Below are positions 28,912 through 38,006 of a stretch of DNA of 64,000 bases, piece by piece (within the stretch, counting starts at the first letter, position 1; the number at the start of each line of letters is the position of its first letter). The stretch comes from an uncultured Lachnospiraceae bacterium. GTDB lineage: Bacteria > Bacillota > Clostridia > Lachnospirales > Lachnospiraceae. The notes beneath the pieces were generated by a model. That model searched no databases. It was not told the origin of the DNA and saw only the letters and a program-made list of their open reading frames with translations. Where the stretch lies: NCBI GenBank assembly GCA_910577825.1, contig CAJTOK010000004.1, positions 28,850-92,849 of the forward strand. Direction: 5' to 3'. The position numbers and the translations under genes are program-made.

Positions 28912-29187
28912 TTATTGGTTAACGGCATCCTTTAAAGCCTTGCCTGCTTTAAACTTAGGAGCCTTGGAAGCTTCAATCTTCATCTTCTCTCCTGTTAATG
29001 GATTCCTGCCTTCTCTTGCTGCCCTTTCTGCAACTTCAAATGTACCAAATCCTACTAACTGGATTTTCTCACCTTTTTGCAGCTCTTCTGATACAACATC
29101 AATAAAAGCCTTTAATGCCTTCTCTGAATCCTTCTTTGAAAGCTCTGTTTTCTCAGCAATAGCTGCTACTAATTCTGTCTTGTTCAT
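28912..29187 (-). CDS. hup: HU family DNA-binding protein
   Basis: A 91-residue HU. MNKTELVAAIAEKTELSKKD, VGFGTFEVAERAAREGRNP and PKFKAGKALKDAV are all typical; the GRNPLTGE arm motif is intact. It bends and compacts the nucleoid. It has its own near-consensus promoter. Confidence 0.98.
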   Translation of the reverse strand: MNKTELVAAIAEKTELSKKDSEKALKAFIDVVSEELQKGEKIQLVGFGTFEVAERAAREGRNPLTGEKMKIEASKAPKFKAGKALKDAVNQ

Positions 29188-29232
29188 GGATAAATCCTCC
29201 TCATAAATTAATTCCGTAAAACCTACATGTTA

Positions 29233-29261
29233 TTTATACCTTTATTATAAGCATTTGTCAA
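29233..29261 (-). promoter_or_regulatory. hup promoter
   Basis: TTGACA (29256-29261) and TATAAA (29233-29238) on the minus strand, exactly 17 bp apart, about 46 nt upstream of the ATG. Confidence 0.8.
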
Positions 29262-29312
29262 GGATTTTCGCGAATAATCCCGTTTTTTTGCTGTATTTTT
29301 AAAATATTTCTG

Positions 29313-30998
29313 CTAATCATCATAATCAGGGTACTGTTCTGGTGCTTCACCCTTAGACCTCACCACAAATGGCTCTTTTGTTTCTTCTTCTATTACACGC
29401 AGGACTTTGCACTGGAAAAGCCAGCATTCACCAAAATCAAACAGGTATTTAAACTGCATTCCTTTTTCAAGCCCTGCATCCCTTAATGTATAGCTGCTGG
29501 TATACAGCTCTGCCTCCATCCCTTCCATATAATAAGCTTCATTTCTGCTCCATTTTACATTATCCATAAAAAATACATGGGCGTGGTCATCATCAAACCC
29601 AAATGACTCAAGTATTGCCTCATGCAGTTCTGACAGTAAACAGTCTGCGGAAATCTGTATATGGCGGTAGCAGCCTTTATAACATGAAACACTTATAATA
29701 TATGATTTTGCCGGCCTTGCTGGCAGTCCTGGCTGCCCAATGTTTATTGGGATAACATTGTTTTTATTTTTAGCGCTGCCATCTCCTGTAAAATTAAAAG
29801 CCCCATTTAACTTTTCTGCAAATTCTTCTGGTAAAATTCCACTCTGGGCAAGGATTTCAAACTGTTTTACAACAGCGTCTGGCAGATTGCGTAAATTTTT
29901 GTCTTCCCCTTCAAGCAATGTATTAAAAACAGACATAATATCATATAAGTTCTCTTCTTCACTGCTGCCAATATATTCAAGCAAATCTTCCTCTGCATCA
30001 TCAAGTGAAGGAAGTTCTGGCTGTAGTATTAGTTTTGTTTTTATCTTTTTGCAAAGACCCTCCAGAAAATAATATGAACGTTCATCACGTACATGTATAG
30101 TTTTAGGGCAGATATCCTGCATTAAAAAAGCTTCCACAACCATATCCATCATTTTATCACATGATTCACTAAAATATTCAACTGGTGATATAGGCAGTAT
30201 AAAACCTGTATCAGCCTCTGCGGCAAGAAACATCATTGGAAAATGTGGTACTTCTTCCGGGCTGTTGCGTACAGGTTCAGGGTACTGTACAAGCTCACAT
30301 TCCCATATGCCCCGCTTTTCTGTATTTTTCAGCTTTGCAACATTAATATCATTAAATAATCCAGGCACTATATACTTCTCAGGCAAAGCTTCCGGCAGCT
30401 CTGTACTGCTGGTTTTATATCCATTTCCTGCCGGTTCTAATAATATAACAGTCCCGCTTCCCTTATTCACCCTTCCAATTCCAATATCCTGTGGGGATTT
30501 TCCATCTAACATGCCCGCAAGTGCAACTGATGCTTTAAGTGCTGCCTCCATATAATCTTCGTCCTGCCCTGTCTGTATAACCCAGGGACAGTATCCAGCC
30601 CTGTATTTTACAAACTGGGGATAAGAATTACGCCCCCTTAATGTTATATTATTCCTGATGGCATAATCCTTTACTTCATCTGCCTCTTCCATTGACAATT
30701 CACTTTTATTCTGGAAGGTACACTGTAAACATTCCTGCCGTAAAAGACACTCCTGGTACAGAAGCTGTGATTCAAAACCAGACATATATATATCTGCAAC
30801 AATCCTGTAGCTGTTAAAACCCTCACTGCCAACATAAAGCCCTATTGCATTATAATCACCTGCCATACCCATTATACTGATATACCCGGTTTTGCCATCT
30901 GGCAGTTTTACTGCAAATATTTCATCATCATAAAGTTTTTTCCAGAGCTTAGTATTTTTATACTGGAAAGCCAGTTTATATAGCTTATCCGAAGCCAT
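29313..30998 (-). CDS. pRiA4b ORF-3-like domain protein
   Basis: A 561-residue soluble protein starting at ATG 30998 (GGGAGG upstream). The C-terminal ~130 residues resemble the plasmid pRiA4b ORF-3-like fold: YIISVSCYKGCYRHIQISADCLLSELHEAI, then FDDDHAHVFFMD and KGMQFKYLFDFGECWLFQ. The first 400 residues resemble uncharacterised domains often fused to it (cysteine pair LLRQECLQC near 95). Function unknown; a nucleic-acid link has been suggested only by domain company. It follows rplL after a strong terminator and is probably separately expressed. Confidence 0.7.
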   Translation of the reverse strand: MASDKLYKLAFQYKNTKLWKKLYDDEIFAVKLPDGKTGYISIMGMAGDYNAIGLYVGSEGFNSYRIVADIYMSGFESQLLYQECLLRQECLQCTFQNKSELSMEEADEVKDYAIRNNITLRGRNSYPQFVKYRAGYCPWVIQTGQDEDYMEAALKASVALAGMLDGKSPQDIGIGRVNKGSGTVILLEPAGNGYKTSSTELPEALPEKYIVPGLFNDINVAKLKNTEKRGIWECELVQYPEPVRNSPEEVPHFPMMFLAAEADTGFILPISPVEYFSESCDKMMDMVVEAFLMQDICPKTIHVRDERSYYFLEGLCKKIKTKLILQPELPSLDDAEEDLLEYIGSSEEENLYDIMSVFNTLLEGEDKNLRNLPDAVVKQFEILAQSGILPEEFAEKLNGAFNFTGDGSAKNKNNVIPINIGQPGLPARPAKSYIISVSCYKGCYRHIQISADCLLSELHEAILESFGFDDDHAHVFFMDNVKWSRNEAYYMEGMEAELYTSSYTLRDAGLEKGMQFKYLFDFGECWLFQCKVLRVIEEETKEPFVVRSKGEAPEQYPDYDD

Positions 30999-31039
30999 GT
31001 ATTTCCTCCCTCCGCATACCAAAAACAAATATTTTTATT

Positions 31040-31074
31040 TTAAAAAAGACCGCCGGGACCACCCAGCAGCCTTT
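31040..31074 (-). terminator. terminator of the rplJ-rplL operon
   Basis: AAGGCTGCTGGG...CCCGGCGGTCTT hairpin (12 pairs counting G.U) followed by TTTT, 26 nt after rplL on the minus strand. Confidence 0.85.
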
Positions 31075-31099
31075 AACCAGTATAATCAAATCCAGCAGC

Positions 31100-31465
31100 T
31101 TATTTAAGAGTAACCTTAGCGCCTTCAGCTTCAATCTTTGCCTTGATATCTTCAGCTTCTTCTTTAGATGCAGCTTCTTTAATAACCTTAGGAGCACCAT
31201 CAACAACTTCCTTAGCCTCTTTAAGGCCTAAACCTGTTACTTCACGTACAGCTTTTATAACCTTAACCTTGTTTGGACCAACTTCTGTAAGCTCTACATC
31301 AAATTCATCCTTCTCTTCAGCTGCTTCAGCGCCAGCACCACCTGCTGCAACAACAACACCAGCAGCTGCGGATACGCCAAACTCTTCTTCACATGCCTTT
31401 ACTAAATCATTTAATTCTAAAACTGTCATGTTTTTAATTACATCAATAAATTCCTGGGTAGTCAT
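31100..31465 (-). CDS. rplL: 50S ribosomal protein L7/L12
   Basis: A 121-residue L7/L12. N-terminal dimerisation helix (TTQEFIDVIKNMTVLELNDL), an Ala/Gly-rich hinge, and the C-terminal factor-binding domain KVIKAVREVTGLGLKEAKEV. It recruits GTPase translation factors on the ribosome stalk. It follows rplJ by 59 nt. Confidence 0.98.
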   Translation of the reverse strand: MTTQEFIDVIKNMTVLELNDLVKACEEEFGVSAAAGVVVAAGGAGAEAAEEKDEFDVELTEVGPNKVKVIKAVREVTGLGLKEAKEVVDGAPKVIKEAASKEEAEDIKAKIEAEGAKVTLK

Positions 31466-31524
31466 CTTTATATACCTCCATTAAACATTTAAATTAATTA
31501 ACAATAAATAGTAAATTATATCTT

Positions 31525-32025
31525 TTATGCCTCTGCAGCACCATCACCTTTTTCTGCAATCTGCTTGATAACACGTGCAAAGTTTGTAATAGGTGACTGC
31601 AAAGAACCAAGCAGTTTGGAAATAAGCTCTTCCCTTGAAGGAATGCTTGCAAGGACTTTAACTCCTTCAGCATCATAGAAATTCCCCTCTACAATAGCAG
31701 CCTTAAATTCCAGTGCTTCTGCTTCTTTTGCCATATTGTTGAGGATTCTTATAGGGGCAGTTGCATCATCATTTGAAATGGCGATTGCAGAAGGCCCTTC
31801 AAGAAGGCTGTCAAGCTGTGCATAATCTGTACCCTCAAATGCACGTTTCATAAGTGTATTCTTATATACCTTATATTCACAGCCTGCTTCCCTTAAATTT
31901 TTGCGGAGTCTTGTATCCTGCTCAACAGTAAGCCCGCGGTAATCAACTAAAACTACTGTAGCAGCACCTTCAACTTTCGCTTTAATCTCATCAACTACAG
32001 GCTGTTTAATTTCAACTTTTGCCAT
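31525..32025 (-). CDS. rplJ: 50S ribosomal protein L10
   Basis: A 166-residue L10 starting MAKVEIKQPVVDEIK at 32025 with AAAGGAG upstream. VVLVDYRGLTVEQDTRLRKN and YKVYKNTLMKRAFE are conserved. It anchors L7/L12 dimers and represses its own operon through the leader. rplK and rplA are not upstream and rpoB is not downstream in this window. Confidence 0.98.
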   Translation of the reverse strand: MAKVEIKQPVVDEIKAKVEGAATVVLVDYRGLTVEQDTRLRKNLREAGCEYKVYKNTLMKRAFEGTDYAQLDSLLEGPSAIAISNDDATAPIRILNNMAKEAEALEFKAAIVEGNFYDAEGVKVLASIPSREELISKLLGSLQSPITNFARVIKQIAEKGDGAAEA

Positions 32026-32103
32026 AGGTAAAATCTCCTTTCCTGGGCATGCCCATATTTTATTTTCTTCACTGCCTGCATCATTTATAGATGAAAATAT
32101 ATT

Positions 32104-32240
32104 AAAAACTCCCTGTATGCGTACACAGGGAGATAAAATTTCCATAAAAATAAAATTCTCCTCGGCAGGCGCTTGTCCTTACGCCGGTAACCCGGCACCT
32201 GCTGTCTACGGCAGTGTGGTTTTATCCAAATAAAACCTTT
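32104..32240 (-). ncRNA. L10 leader with attenuator hairpin
   Basis: The minus-strand transcript upstream of rplJ has the features of the ribosomal protein L10 leader: CCGTAGACAGCAGGTGCC, a local GCCGGGTTACCGGC hairpin and CGCCTGCCGAGGAGA closing the long stem (about 32155-32222). A separate 9-11-bp hairpin CTCCCTGTGTACGC...CAGGGAG with TTTTT (32104-32132) follows and fits an attenuator. L10(L12)4 binding would cut rplJ-rplL expression. Confidence 0.75.
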
Positions 32241-32243
32241 GAC

Positions 32244-32272
32244 AGGATACCATATATAGTAAAATACGTCAA
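32244..32272 (-). promoter_or_regulatory. rplJ promoter
   Basis: TTGACG (32267-32272) and TATCCT (32244-32249) with a 17-bp spacer on the minus strand, just before the L10 leader. Confidence 0.6.
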
Positions 32273-32400
32273 GTATTTTTTTTAAATAAATGCAAAACCC
32301 CCAAATTTGTCCAGGTAATTGAAAATACAAGAAACATATGATAAAATTCATATTAGCATATATAAAATTATACAAATTTATAACAGAAAGGGAGGATTGC

Positions 32401-33558
32401 ATGAAGAGAAAATTTAAATTACTATTTTTTATGTTATGTATTGTTATTACTGCTGCAGCTGCATATACAATATATACTACTGCTGGCAGCAGCAAGACAA
32501 CATATGTTGCATTTGGCGACAGCATTGCTGCAGGTTATGGGCTTGAAGGCTATGCTGGCAGCAGGGAAGCACCGCCGGCAGACAGTTACCAGGCACTTGT
32601 GGGCAGCTTTTTAAAGACAGAACCTGTAAACTTTGCCATAACTGGTGATGACAGTACAGACTGCCTGGAAATACTGGATTCGGGCACTGCAGACAAGGCA
32701 CTTTCTGATGCTGGTGTTATTACAGTTTCAATAGGCTCTAATGACTTGCTAAAACCTTTTACCAGGATAGCCAAAGAAGCATTTGGCATAACAGAAGGCA
32801 GCAGCATGGACTATTCATCACTTGAAGATTATTATGCCAGTTTTAAAAATTCCTCATGGATTGACATACTTGCAATGGCAAATGGCCTTACAGATAAAAT
32901 CAGGGATAATAAAGAACTCCATGACAAAGCCCAGGCATTTTCCGGCAATTTTAACCAGATTATAAATACTTTAAGTGAAAAAGCACCACAGGCAGAAATA
33001 TATGTAACCAATATATATAACCCCTATAAAGATGTCCTTGTTATCGGGGATTTGGCAGATACCTATATCCAGGAATTAAATAATGCTTTTACGGATACTT
33101 CCGGCAATTATACTTTAATAGATGCCTATACATTATTTGCAAAAGAAAACCTTTCAAATGTAAAGTTTGATATTTCAGATTTAGGAAATATTAATTTAGA
33201 CCCGCACCCTTCTAAAAAAGGACATGCTAAAATTGCATCTGCTATTTTAGATGCTTTAAATGCAAAACATTCACCAGAGCCTGCAAATATTACACAGATT
33301 AAAAGCACAGCTAAAAATACTGTAAACATAAAGCTTTCCTGCCCATCTGGCAAATCAGGGTATGATATAAAGTTTGCTTCATCAAAAAATGGAAAATGGG
33401 CCATGCTGCAGGATACCCCCAGTAATAAAAACCAGATTAAATCTGCAAAATTAAAATCTGGCAAAACGTATTATTTTAAAGCCAGAAGTTATAATAATGT
33501 TAATGGTGTAAAATATTACAGCAAATTTAGTAAAGCTAAAAAAATAAAAATAAAATAA
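32401..33558 (+). CDS. secreted SGNH/GDSL hydrolase with C-terminal Fn3-like domain
   Basis: A 385-residue exported protein; GGGAGG lies 5 nt before ATG 32401. Residues 5-25 form a signal peptide or N-terminal anchor. The esterase domain has the nucleophile block YVAFGDSIAAGYGLEG, the GSND block (VSIGSNDLL), and DPHPSKKGH with the catalytic Asp and His. The last ~90 residues (ITQIKSTAKNTVNIKL ... YYSKFSKAKKIKIK) resemble an Fn3-like domain common on Lachnospiraceae surface proteins. It probably deacylates a carbohydrate or lipid substrate outside the cell. Confidence 0.88.
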   Translation: MKRKFKLLFFMLCIVITAAAAYTIYTTAGSSKTTYVAFGDSIAAGYGLEGYAGSREAPPADSYQALVGSFLKTEPVNFAITGDDSTDCLEILDSGTADKALSDAGVITVSIGSNDLLKPFTRIAKEAFGITEGSSMDYSSLEDYYASFKNSSWIDILAMANGLTDKIRDNKELHDKAQAFSGNFNQIINTLSEKAPQAEIYVTNIYNPYKDVLVIGDLADTYIQELNNAFTDTSGNYTLIDAYTLFAKENLSNVKFDISDLGNINLDPHPSKKGHAKIASAILDALNAKHSPEPANITQIKSTAKNTVNIKLSCPSGKSGYDIKFASSKNGKWAMLQDTPSNKNQIKSAKLKSGKTYYFKARSYNNVNGVKYYSKFSKAKKIKIK

Positions 33559-33578
33559 AAGAAAGGATGGTGTTATAA

Positions 33579-34124
33579 GTGGCATTGCCAAAGAATAAAA
33601 GAAAAAAAACTATTGATGATATTGCTGCACTTACAAATGGGCAGCGTGCAGAATTAATAGATGGAAAAATATACTACATATCCCCTCCAAGCATACGCCA
33701 CCAGGAGATAATTTCCAGGCTGTCAGAAATTATTAACAGTTTTATAAACGGGAAGAATAAAAACTATAAAATATTTACCAGCCCGTTTCCAGTATATATT
33801 TCCAATGATAAAAAAAATTACGTTGAACCTGATTTAAGTATAATATGCAATGAAAGTAAATTAAAAGATAATAAATGTTTTGGTGCTCCTGACTGGATAA
33901 TTGAAGTTGTTTCACCCAGAAGCAAATGGACTGATTACTGTGCCAAACTTATTAAATACCATCACTCCGGGGTACGTGAATACTGGATAACTGACCATGC
34001 AGAACGGACTGTTACAATATATAACTTTGAAAATGAAACTTTTAACCAGTATACATTTAATGATAAAATCCCGTCCTGGATTTTAGATAATTTTGAAATT
34101 GATTTTTCAGAAATACAGATTTAA
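33579..34124 (+). CDS. Uma2 family endonuclease-like protein (DUF820)
   Basis: A 181-residue protein with a GTG start; GAAAGGATG is 10 nt upstream. It has the restriction-enzyme-like core: LIDGKIYYIS, the Asp in VEPDLSIIC, and PDWIIEVVSPRSKWTDYCAK with the E-x-V motif. Uma2 proteins carry a PD-(D/E)XK fold, but a biological role is not established. It begins 20 nt after the SGNH gene, so it is likely co-transcribed. Confidence 0.85.
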   Translation: MALPKNKRKKTIDDIAALTNGQRAELIDGKIYYISPPSIRHQEIISRLSEIINSFINGKNKNYKIFTSPFPVYISNDKKNYVEPDLSIICNESKLKDNKCFGAPDWIIEVVSPRSKWTDYCAKLIKYHHSGVREYWITDHAERTVTIYNFENETFNQYTFNDKIPSWILDNFEIDFSEIQI

Positions 34125-34149
34125 AATTTTTAATAAAATTATAAACATT

Positions 34150-34178
34150 CTGGCGGTGCATATATACACACCGCCATT
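34150..34178. terminator. bidirectional terminator between uma2 and purO
   Basis: TGGCGGTG...CACCGCCA stem with T/A runs on both sides, between convergent genes. Confidence 0.8.
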
Positions 34179-34211
34179 TCCAGTGCTGTCTTATAAAACC
34201 TATATTAAAAA

Positions 34212-34925
34212 TTAACAGTTCTTATTATAAATTTTGCTTCTGTAGCTTCCATCTTCTATATTAATATAGCGTATAAAAAGTGATACTTTATTATCTGTAT
34301 TTAAGCTTTCCCATACAAGTGAACCAAATTCTTCCATATCATCTTTAATATCTACAAGCTTTGGCTCTCCCTCAAAACTTGGAAGCGGGCTGCCATCATG
34401 TATATATGTGTGTATAAAATGCCCCTCCCCGTTTACAGGGTTTTCATAATCAAATGTGTAACGGCTGCATGACGCAGGATTGCCATTATTGCTTTTTAAT
34501 ATAGATATCTGGTATCTTAAAACACCATTTTCTATGTTAAGAAGTGCAGAAATACGTGGTGTATAATTAGGTGCATCTGGTTCAAATTCCCTTGACATAA
34601 GGGCCTGTCCAAATGTAGAACCTTCTTTTAGCTTTTCATAAACAGTATCTGTCTGGTCGCCATTTGTTACTATTGTATTGCTTCCAAGCACACGTACAGG
34701 TGCATATATAACCAGGCTTGGGTCACTTAATTTTGAAGGTTCATATGCCTTTGTGCGTATTCCTTCACCATCCTCCACAAAAACCCTGTTCCTGCTGTTT
34801 TCACTGCGCCCCATTATAAAATATGCAATTACTGCATGTTTTCCATCTGGTGTCTTTCCAGTTACAATCCCACGTCCTGGATATTCATTTGACTTTAATT
34901 CATTTTCTAAAGATAATCTTTCCAT
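34212..34925 (-). CDS. purO: IMP cyclohydrolase, PurO type
   Basis: A 237-residue protein with the PurO block YPGRGIVTGKTPDGK near 15 and YFIMGRSENSRNRVF near 36. PurO closes the ring of FAICAR to give IMP; it was defined in archaea and is unrelated to the N-terminal half of PurH. It starts 22 nt after a PurH that lacks that half. The two genes therefore likely replace bifunctional PurH. Confidence 0.88.
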   Translation of the reverse strand: MERLSLENELKSNEYPGRGIVTGKTPDGKHAVIAYFIMGRSENSRNRVFVEDGEGIRTKAYEPSKLSDPSLVIYAPVRVLGSNTIVTNGDQTDTVYEKLKEGSTFGQALMSREFEPDAPNYTPRISALLNIENGVLRYQISILKSNNGNPASCSRYTFDYENPVNGEGHFIHTYIHDGSPLPSFEGEPKLVDIKDDMEEFGSLVWESLNTDNKVSLFIRYINIEDGSYRSKIYNKNC

Positions 34926-34946
34926 TTTTATCCTCCGTCCTGTAAA

Positions 34947-36125
34947 TTAATGGTGGAAAAGCCTTAATCCTGTAAATGCCATTACAATGCCAAAATCATT
35001 ACATGCGTCAATTACACTCTGGTCATTTTTAGACCCGCCTGCTTCTGCCACATATTTAACACCACTTCTGTGTGCCCTTTCAATATTATCGCTAAATGGA
35101 ATAAACGCATCTGAACCAAGCGTAACATTATCAAGGTTCTTAATCCATTCCACACGTTCTTTTCTTGTCATTGGTTCCGGCTTTTCTGTAAAGAAATTCT
35201 CCCATTTGCCATCTGCAAGCACATCCATATAATCATCTGAAAGGTAAACATCTATTGTATTATCCCTGTCAGGACGGCGCACACCGCTCTTAAACGGAAG
35301 TGAAAGTGCCTTTGGTGACTGGCGCAAAAACCATTTGTCCGCCTTATCACCAGCAAGGCGTGTACAATGTATGCGTGACTGCTGCCCTGCACCTATTCCT
35401 ATTGCCTGCCCGTCTTTTACATAACATACAGAATTAGACTGTGTATATTTAAGGATAATATTAGCAAGCATCATATCATTTAATGCTGCTTCAGGAACAT
35501 CCTTTTTCTCTGTAACAATATTGGAGAAAAGCTCCTTTGTAGTCTTGACATTATTATGCCCCTGTTCAAAAGTAATCCCAAATACATCTTTAGTTTCAAG
35601 GGGTGCAGCTTCATAATCCGGGTCAATTTTAATAATGCAGTATGAACCCCTCTTCTTCTTTTTAAGTATTTCAAGAGCCTCATCTGAATATGAAGGTGCA
35701 ATAATACCATCAGAAACAAGTGTATCCAGGTATTTTGCTGTTGCCACATCACATTCATCAGACAGTGCCGCAAAATCCCCAAATGAAGACATCCTGTCCG
35801 CACCCCTTGCACGTATATATGCAGTTGCCATAGGAGTTAATTCAATATCATCATCAACAAAATACACTTTCTTCATAGTATCATCAAGCGGCACATCAAC
35901 CGCAGCACCAGCCGGGCTTACATGCTTAAAAGATGCAGCAGCCACATGTCCTGTTGCCTCTTTAACTTCCTTGACAAGCTGCCAGCTGTTAAATGCGTCT
36001 AAAAGGTTAATGTAGCCAGGAGTCCCGTTTAATACTTCAAACGGAAGACTGCCCCCGTCTTTCATAAATACCCTTGAAGGTTTCTGGTTTGGGTTGCACC
36101 CATACTTTAACTGGATTTCATTCAT
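34947..36125 (-). CDS. purH: AICAR formyltransferase (PurH without cyclohydrolase domain)
   Basis: A 392-residue protein starting directly with LKYGCNPNQKPSRVF, which in usual PurH (about 510 residues) lies near position 200. The AICAR transformylase motif AASFKHVSPAGAAV with the catalytic Lys-His pair is present, and SDAFIPFSDNIERAHRSGVK is conserved. The MGS-like IMP cyclohydrolase domain is missing. The enzyme formylates AICAR with 10-formyl-THF. A ZTP riboswitch lies upstream and purO downstream. Confidence 0.93.
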   Translation of the reverse strand: MNEIQLKYGCNPNQKPSRVFMKDGGSLPFEVLNGTPGYINLLDAFNSWQLVKEVKEATGHVAAASFKHVSPAGAAVDVPLDDTMKKVYFVDDDIELTPMATAYIRARGADRMSSFGDFAALSDECDVATAKYLDTLVSDGIIAPSYSDEALEILKKKKRGSYCIIKIDPDYEAAPLETKDVFGITFEQGHNNVKTTKELFSNIVTEKKDVPEAALNDMMLANIILKYTQSNSVCYVKDGQAIGIGAGQQSRIHCTRLAGDKADKWFLRQSPKALSLPFKSGVRRPDRDNTIDVYLSDDYMDVLADGKWENFFTEKPEPMTRKERVEWIKNLDNVTLGSDAFIPFSDNIERAHRSGVKYVAEAGGSKNDQSVIDACNDFGIVMAFTGLRLFHH

Positions 36126-36139
36126 ATAAAATCTCCTCT

Positions 36140-36270
36140 CTTTTTAGTGGTCCTGCCTGGATATAATTATAGCCAGCTTATCCAGGCATATGCCCAGACG
36201 GCCGGCTTATTATAAGTTATACTCCCCTGTGGTATGCCCACTCTTTCCGCCAGTTATATAACTAATTTAA
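36140..36270 (-). promoter_or_regulatory. ZTP (pfl) riboswitch upstream of purH
   Basis: On the minus strand ACTGGCGG, GAGTGGGCATACCACAGGGG and, after a variable spacer, CCGTCTGGGCA match the two conserved parts of the pfl/ZTP motif. A 10-bp hairpin TGCCTGGATA/TATCCAGGCA follows (about 36150-36190) and overlaps the TGGGCA end, as expected of an expression platform. ZTP/ZMP signals 10-formyl-THF shortage and should raise purH-purO expression. Confidence 0.8.
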
Positions 36271-36310
36271 CTTTATCACAGTATGGCAAATCTTTCAAGT
36301 GGGAATGTTT

Positions 36311-37210
36311 TTAATCTGTCCTTTTTATAGTAAATCCAATACAAAAAATCCCATCCTCTATATGTGCATACACCTCACCACCCATACGTTCCACAAGCAT
36401 TTTTACTATTGAAAGCCCTAACCCTGTTGAATGGTTTCTTTCCTCTTTTCCTACATAAAACCTGTTAAAAACCTGGCTGGTATCTATATTACAGTCCCTT
36501 CCAGCCGGGTTTTTTACTGATATTTCCAGAAATGGCTTTTCCCGCATGGACATAATAGAAACTTTTACATTGCCTTCTGAATACCTGAGGCTGTTTTTTA
36601 AAAGGTTCTGCATAATGCGCATTAACAGTTCCTTATCTGCCATCCCAAAATACGTCCCTGTGCTTTCCAGTTCCATTACCATATTATTTTTTTCAAATTC
36701 AGGTATAAAATCTGTCATTACCTCTGTTACCAGATTAGTAATATTAACTTTTTTAAGGGTAATTTTTTCTTCCATTCCTGACCAGTAAGAATACTCAAAA
36801 AACTGTTTTATTATTTTTTCCATTGCAGATGTATGGTTTAAGCATATCTCCAGGTATTCCCTTCCTGCCCCGTCCATTTCTGTTTTGCGCATTAACTGCA
36901 GATAACCTTTCATAACAGCAAGCGGTGTTCTTATATCATGTGAAATATTAGTTATAAGCTTTTTAAATTCCTGTTCTTTAATTTCCTGTGACACACGCAG
37001 GGCGGCTTCACGGCGCAGCGTTTTATTTAAAGATACTGTCATTTCCTCTATGCCCTTGTCCCTTATCTCAAGCAGCACAGGATTTGACGCCTCATTTTCC
37101 CTGCGCCTGTCAAGCTGCTTTTTAATACTATTAAGCTGTAACTCTATACATACTATATATATTATTAAAATAATACAGATTATCAGAATTATTACAAATG
37201 CTAGTACCAT
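36311..37210 (-). CDS. sensor histidine kinase
   Basis: A 299-residue kinase with a single N-terminal membrane helix (about 2-22) and no external sensor domain. The phospho-acceptor block is LITNISHDIRTPLAVMKGYL. N-box NLLKNSLRY and the G-box STGLGLSIVKMLVERMGGEV follow. Kinases of this small type usually sense through a partner ABC transporter. It is the last gene of the response regulator - ATPase - permease - kinase cluster. Confidence 0.92.
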   Translation of the reverse strand: MVLAFVIILIICIILIIYIVCIELQLNSIKKQLDRRRENEASNPVLLEIRDKGIEEMTVSLNKTLRREAALRVSQEIKEQEFKKLITNISHDIRTPLAVMKGYLQLMRKTEMDGAGREYLEICLNHTSAMEKIIKQFFEYSYWSGMEEKITLKKVNITNLVTEVMTDFIPEFEKNNMVMELESTGTYFGMADKELLMRIMQNLLKNSLRYSEGNVKVSIMSMREKPFLEISVKNPAGRDCNIDTSQVFNRFYVGKEERNHSTGLGLSIVKMLVERMGGEVYAHIEDGIFCIGFTIKRTD

Positions 37211-37226
37211 TTTTGCCGCCCGGTCC

Positions 37227-38006
37227 TTATTTTAACTCTGCCCTTTTAAACTTCCATAACCCTGCTGCACATATTGCTATTATCCATACAACGCTTATAC
37301 AGCTTGTTTTTATAATATCACTGTAACTTACATTTAATTCAAGTACCTGCTGGCATAAGCCTGCTGGTGTATAATTTATAATTTTTAATAAAGGTTCTGG
37401 CATAACTGATGTAATAATATTAAAGCCAATAGCAATCCCAATAATGCCAATTCCCATTGTAACACTTGTCTTTTGTGTTATAAATGCAACTACACCACAT
37501 ATTGCAAATATACTAAGGTATGCAAGGCTTCCTGCAAATACCATTCCAGCTATATAACCCCACTGGCTTAAATTGCCGACAACCTCCTGTGTGCCTGTAC
37601 CATTTTTTATAAATATAAATATGTTCTGGCCAGTCCATAAAACCAGGCATATTAATAATGAAACAATAAAATACGTAATTATTTTTACCAGATATACTTT
37701 TGTACGGCTCTTTCCATAACTGACAGCCTCCTGTATTGTCCTGGTTTCAAATGATGATGCAAGTATCCAGCCTGCCAGCAGTGAGGCAAGCAGAATTGCC
37801 AGTGAATAGTCCTTCATGCTGCTTAACAGGCTTCCGCCCCCATATAACAGGTCATCCCAGCCACTTTCTTTAATTTCAGCAGTATAATTTGCACCTGTTT
37901 CACGTATACCTATAAAAACTGATGTAAACAGGACAAATAAAAATAACATCTTTACTGCCAGTGTTTTCCTTATCTGGTAAACCTCACTCCTGAACAGACC
38001 CATCAT
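37227..38006 (-). CDS. ABC transporter permease (lantibiotic-immunity/BcrB-like)
   Basis: About 259 residues with six predicted membrane helices. The start is probably ATG 38006, since AGGAGGGG is 6 nt upstream; 38012 is in frame but too close. The N-terminus FRSEVYQIRKTLAVKMLFLF resembles ABC-2 permeases of peptide-antibiotic resistance. It overlaps the ATPase gene by about 20 nt. Confidence 0.85.
   Translation of the reverse strand: MMGLFRSEVYQIRKTLAVKMLFLFVLFTSVFIGIRETGANYTAEIKESGWDDLLYGGGSLLSSMKDYSLAILLASLLAGWILASSFETRTIQEAVSYGKSRTKVYLVKIITYFIVSLLICLVLWTGQNIFIFIKNGTGTQEVVGNLSQWGYIAGMVFAGSLAYLSIFAICGVVAFITQKTSVTMGIGIIGIAIGFNIITSVMPEPLLKIINYTPAGLCQQVLELNVSYSDIIKTSCISVVWIIAICAAGLWKFKRAELK

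Noticed and set aside
32239..32260. Plus-strand promoter (TTGACA) overlapping the rplJ promoter
   Set aside because: The only -10-like hexamer (TAAAAT) is 15 bp away and the first gene start is about 140 nt downstream; evidence too weak.
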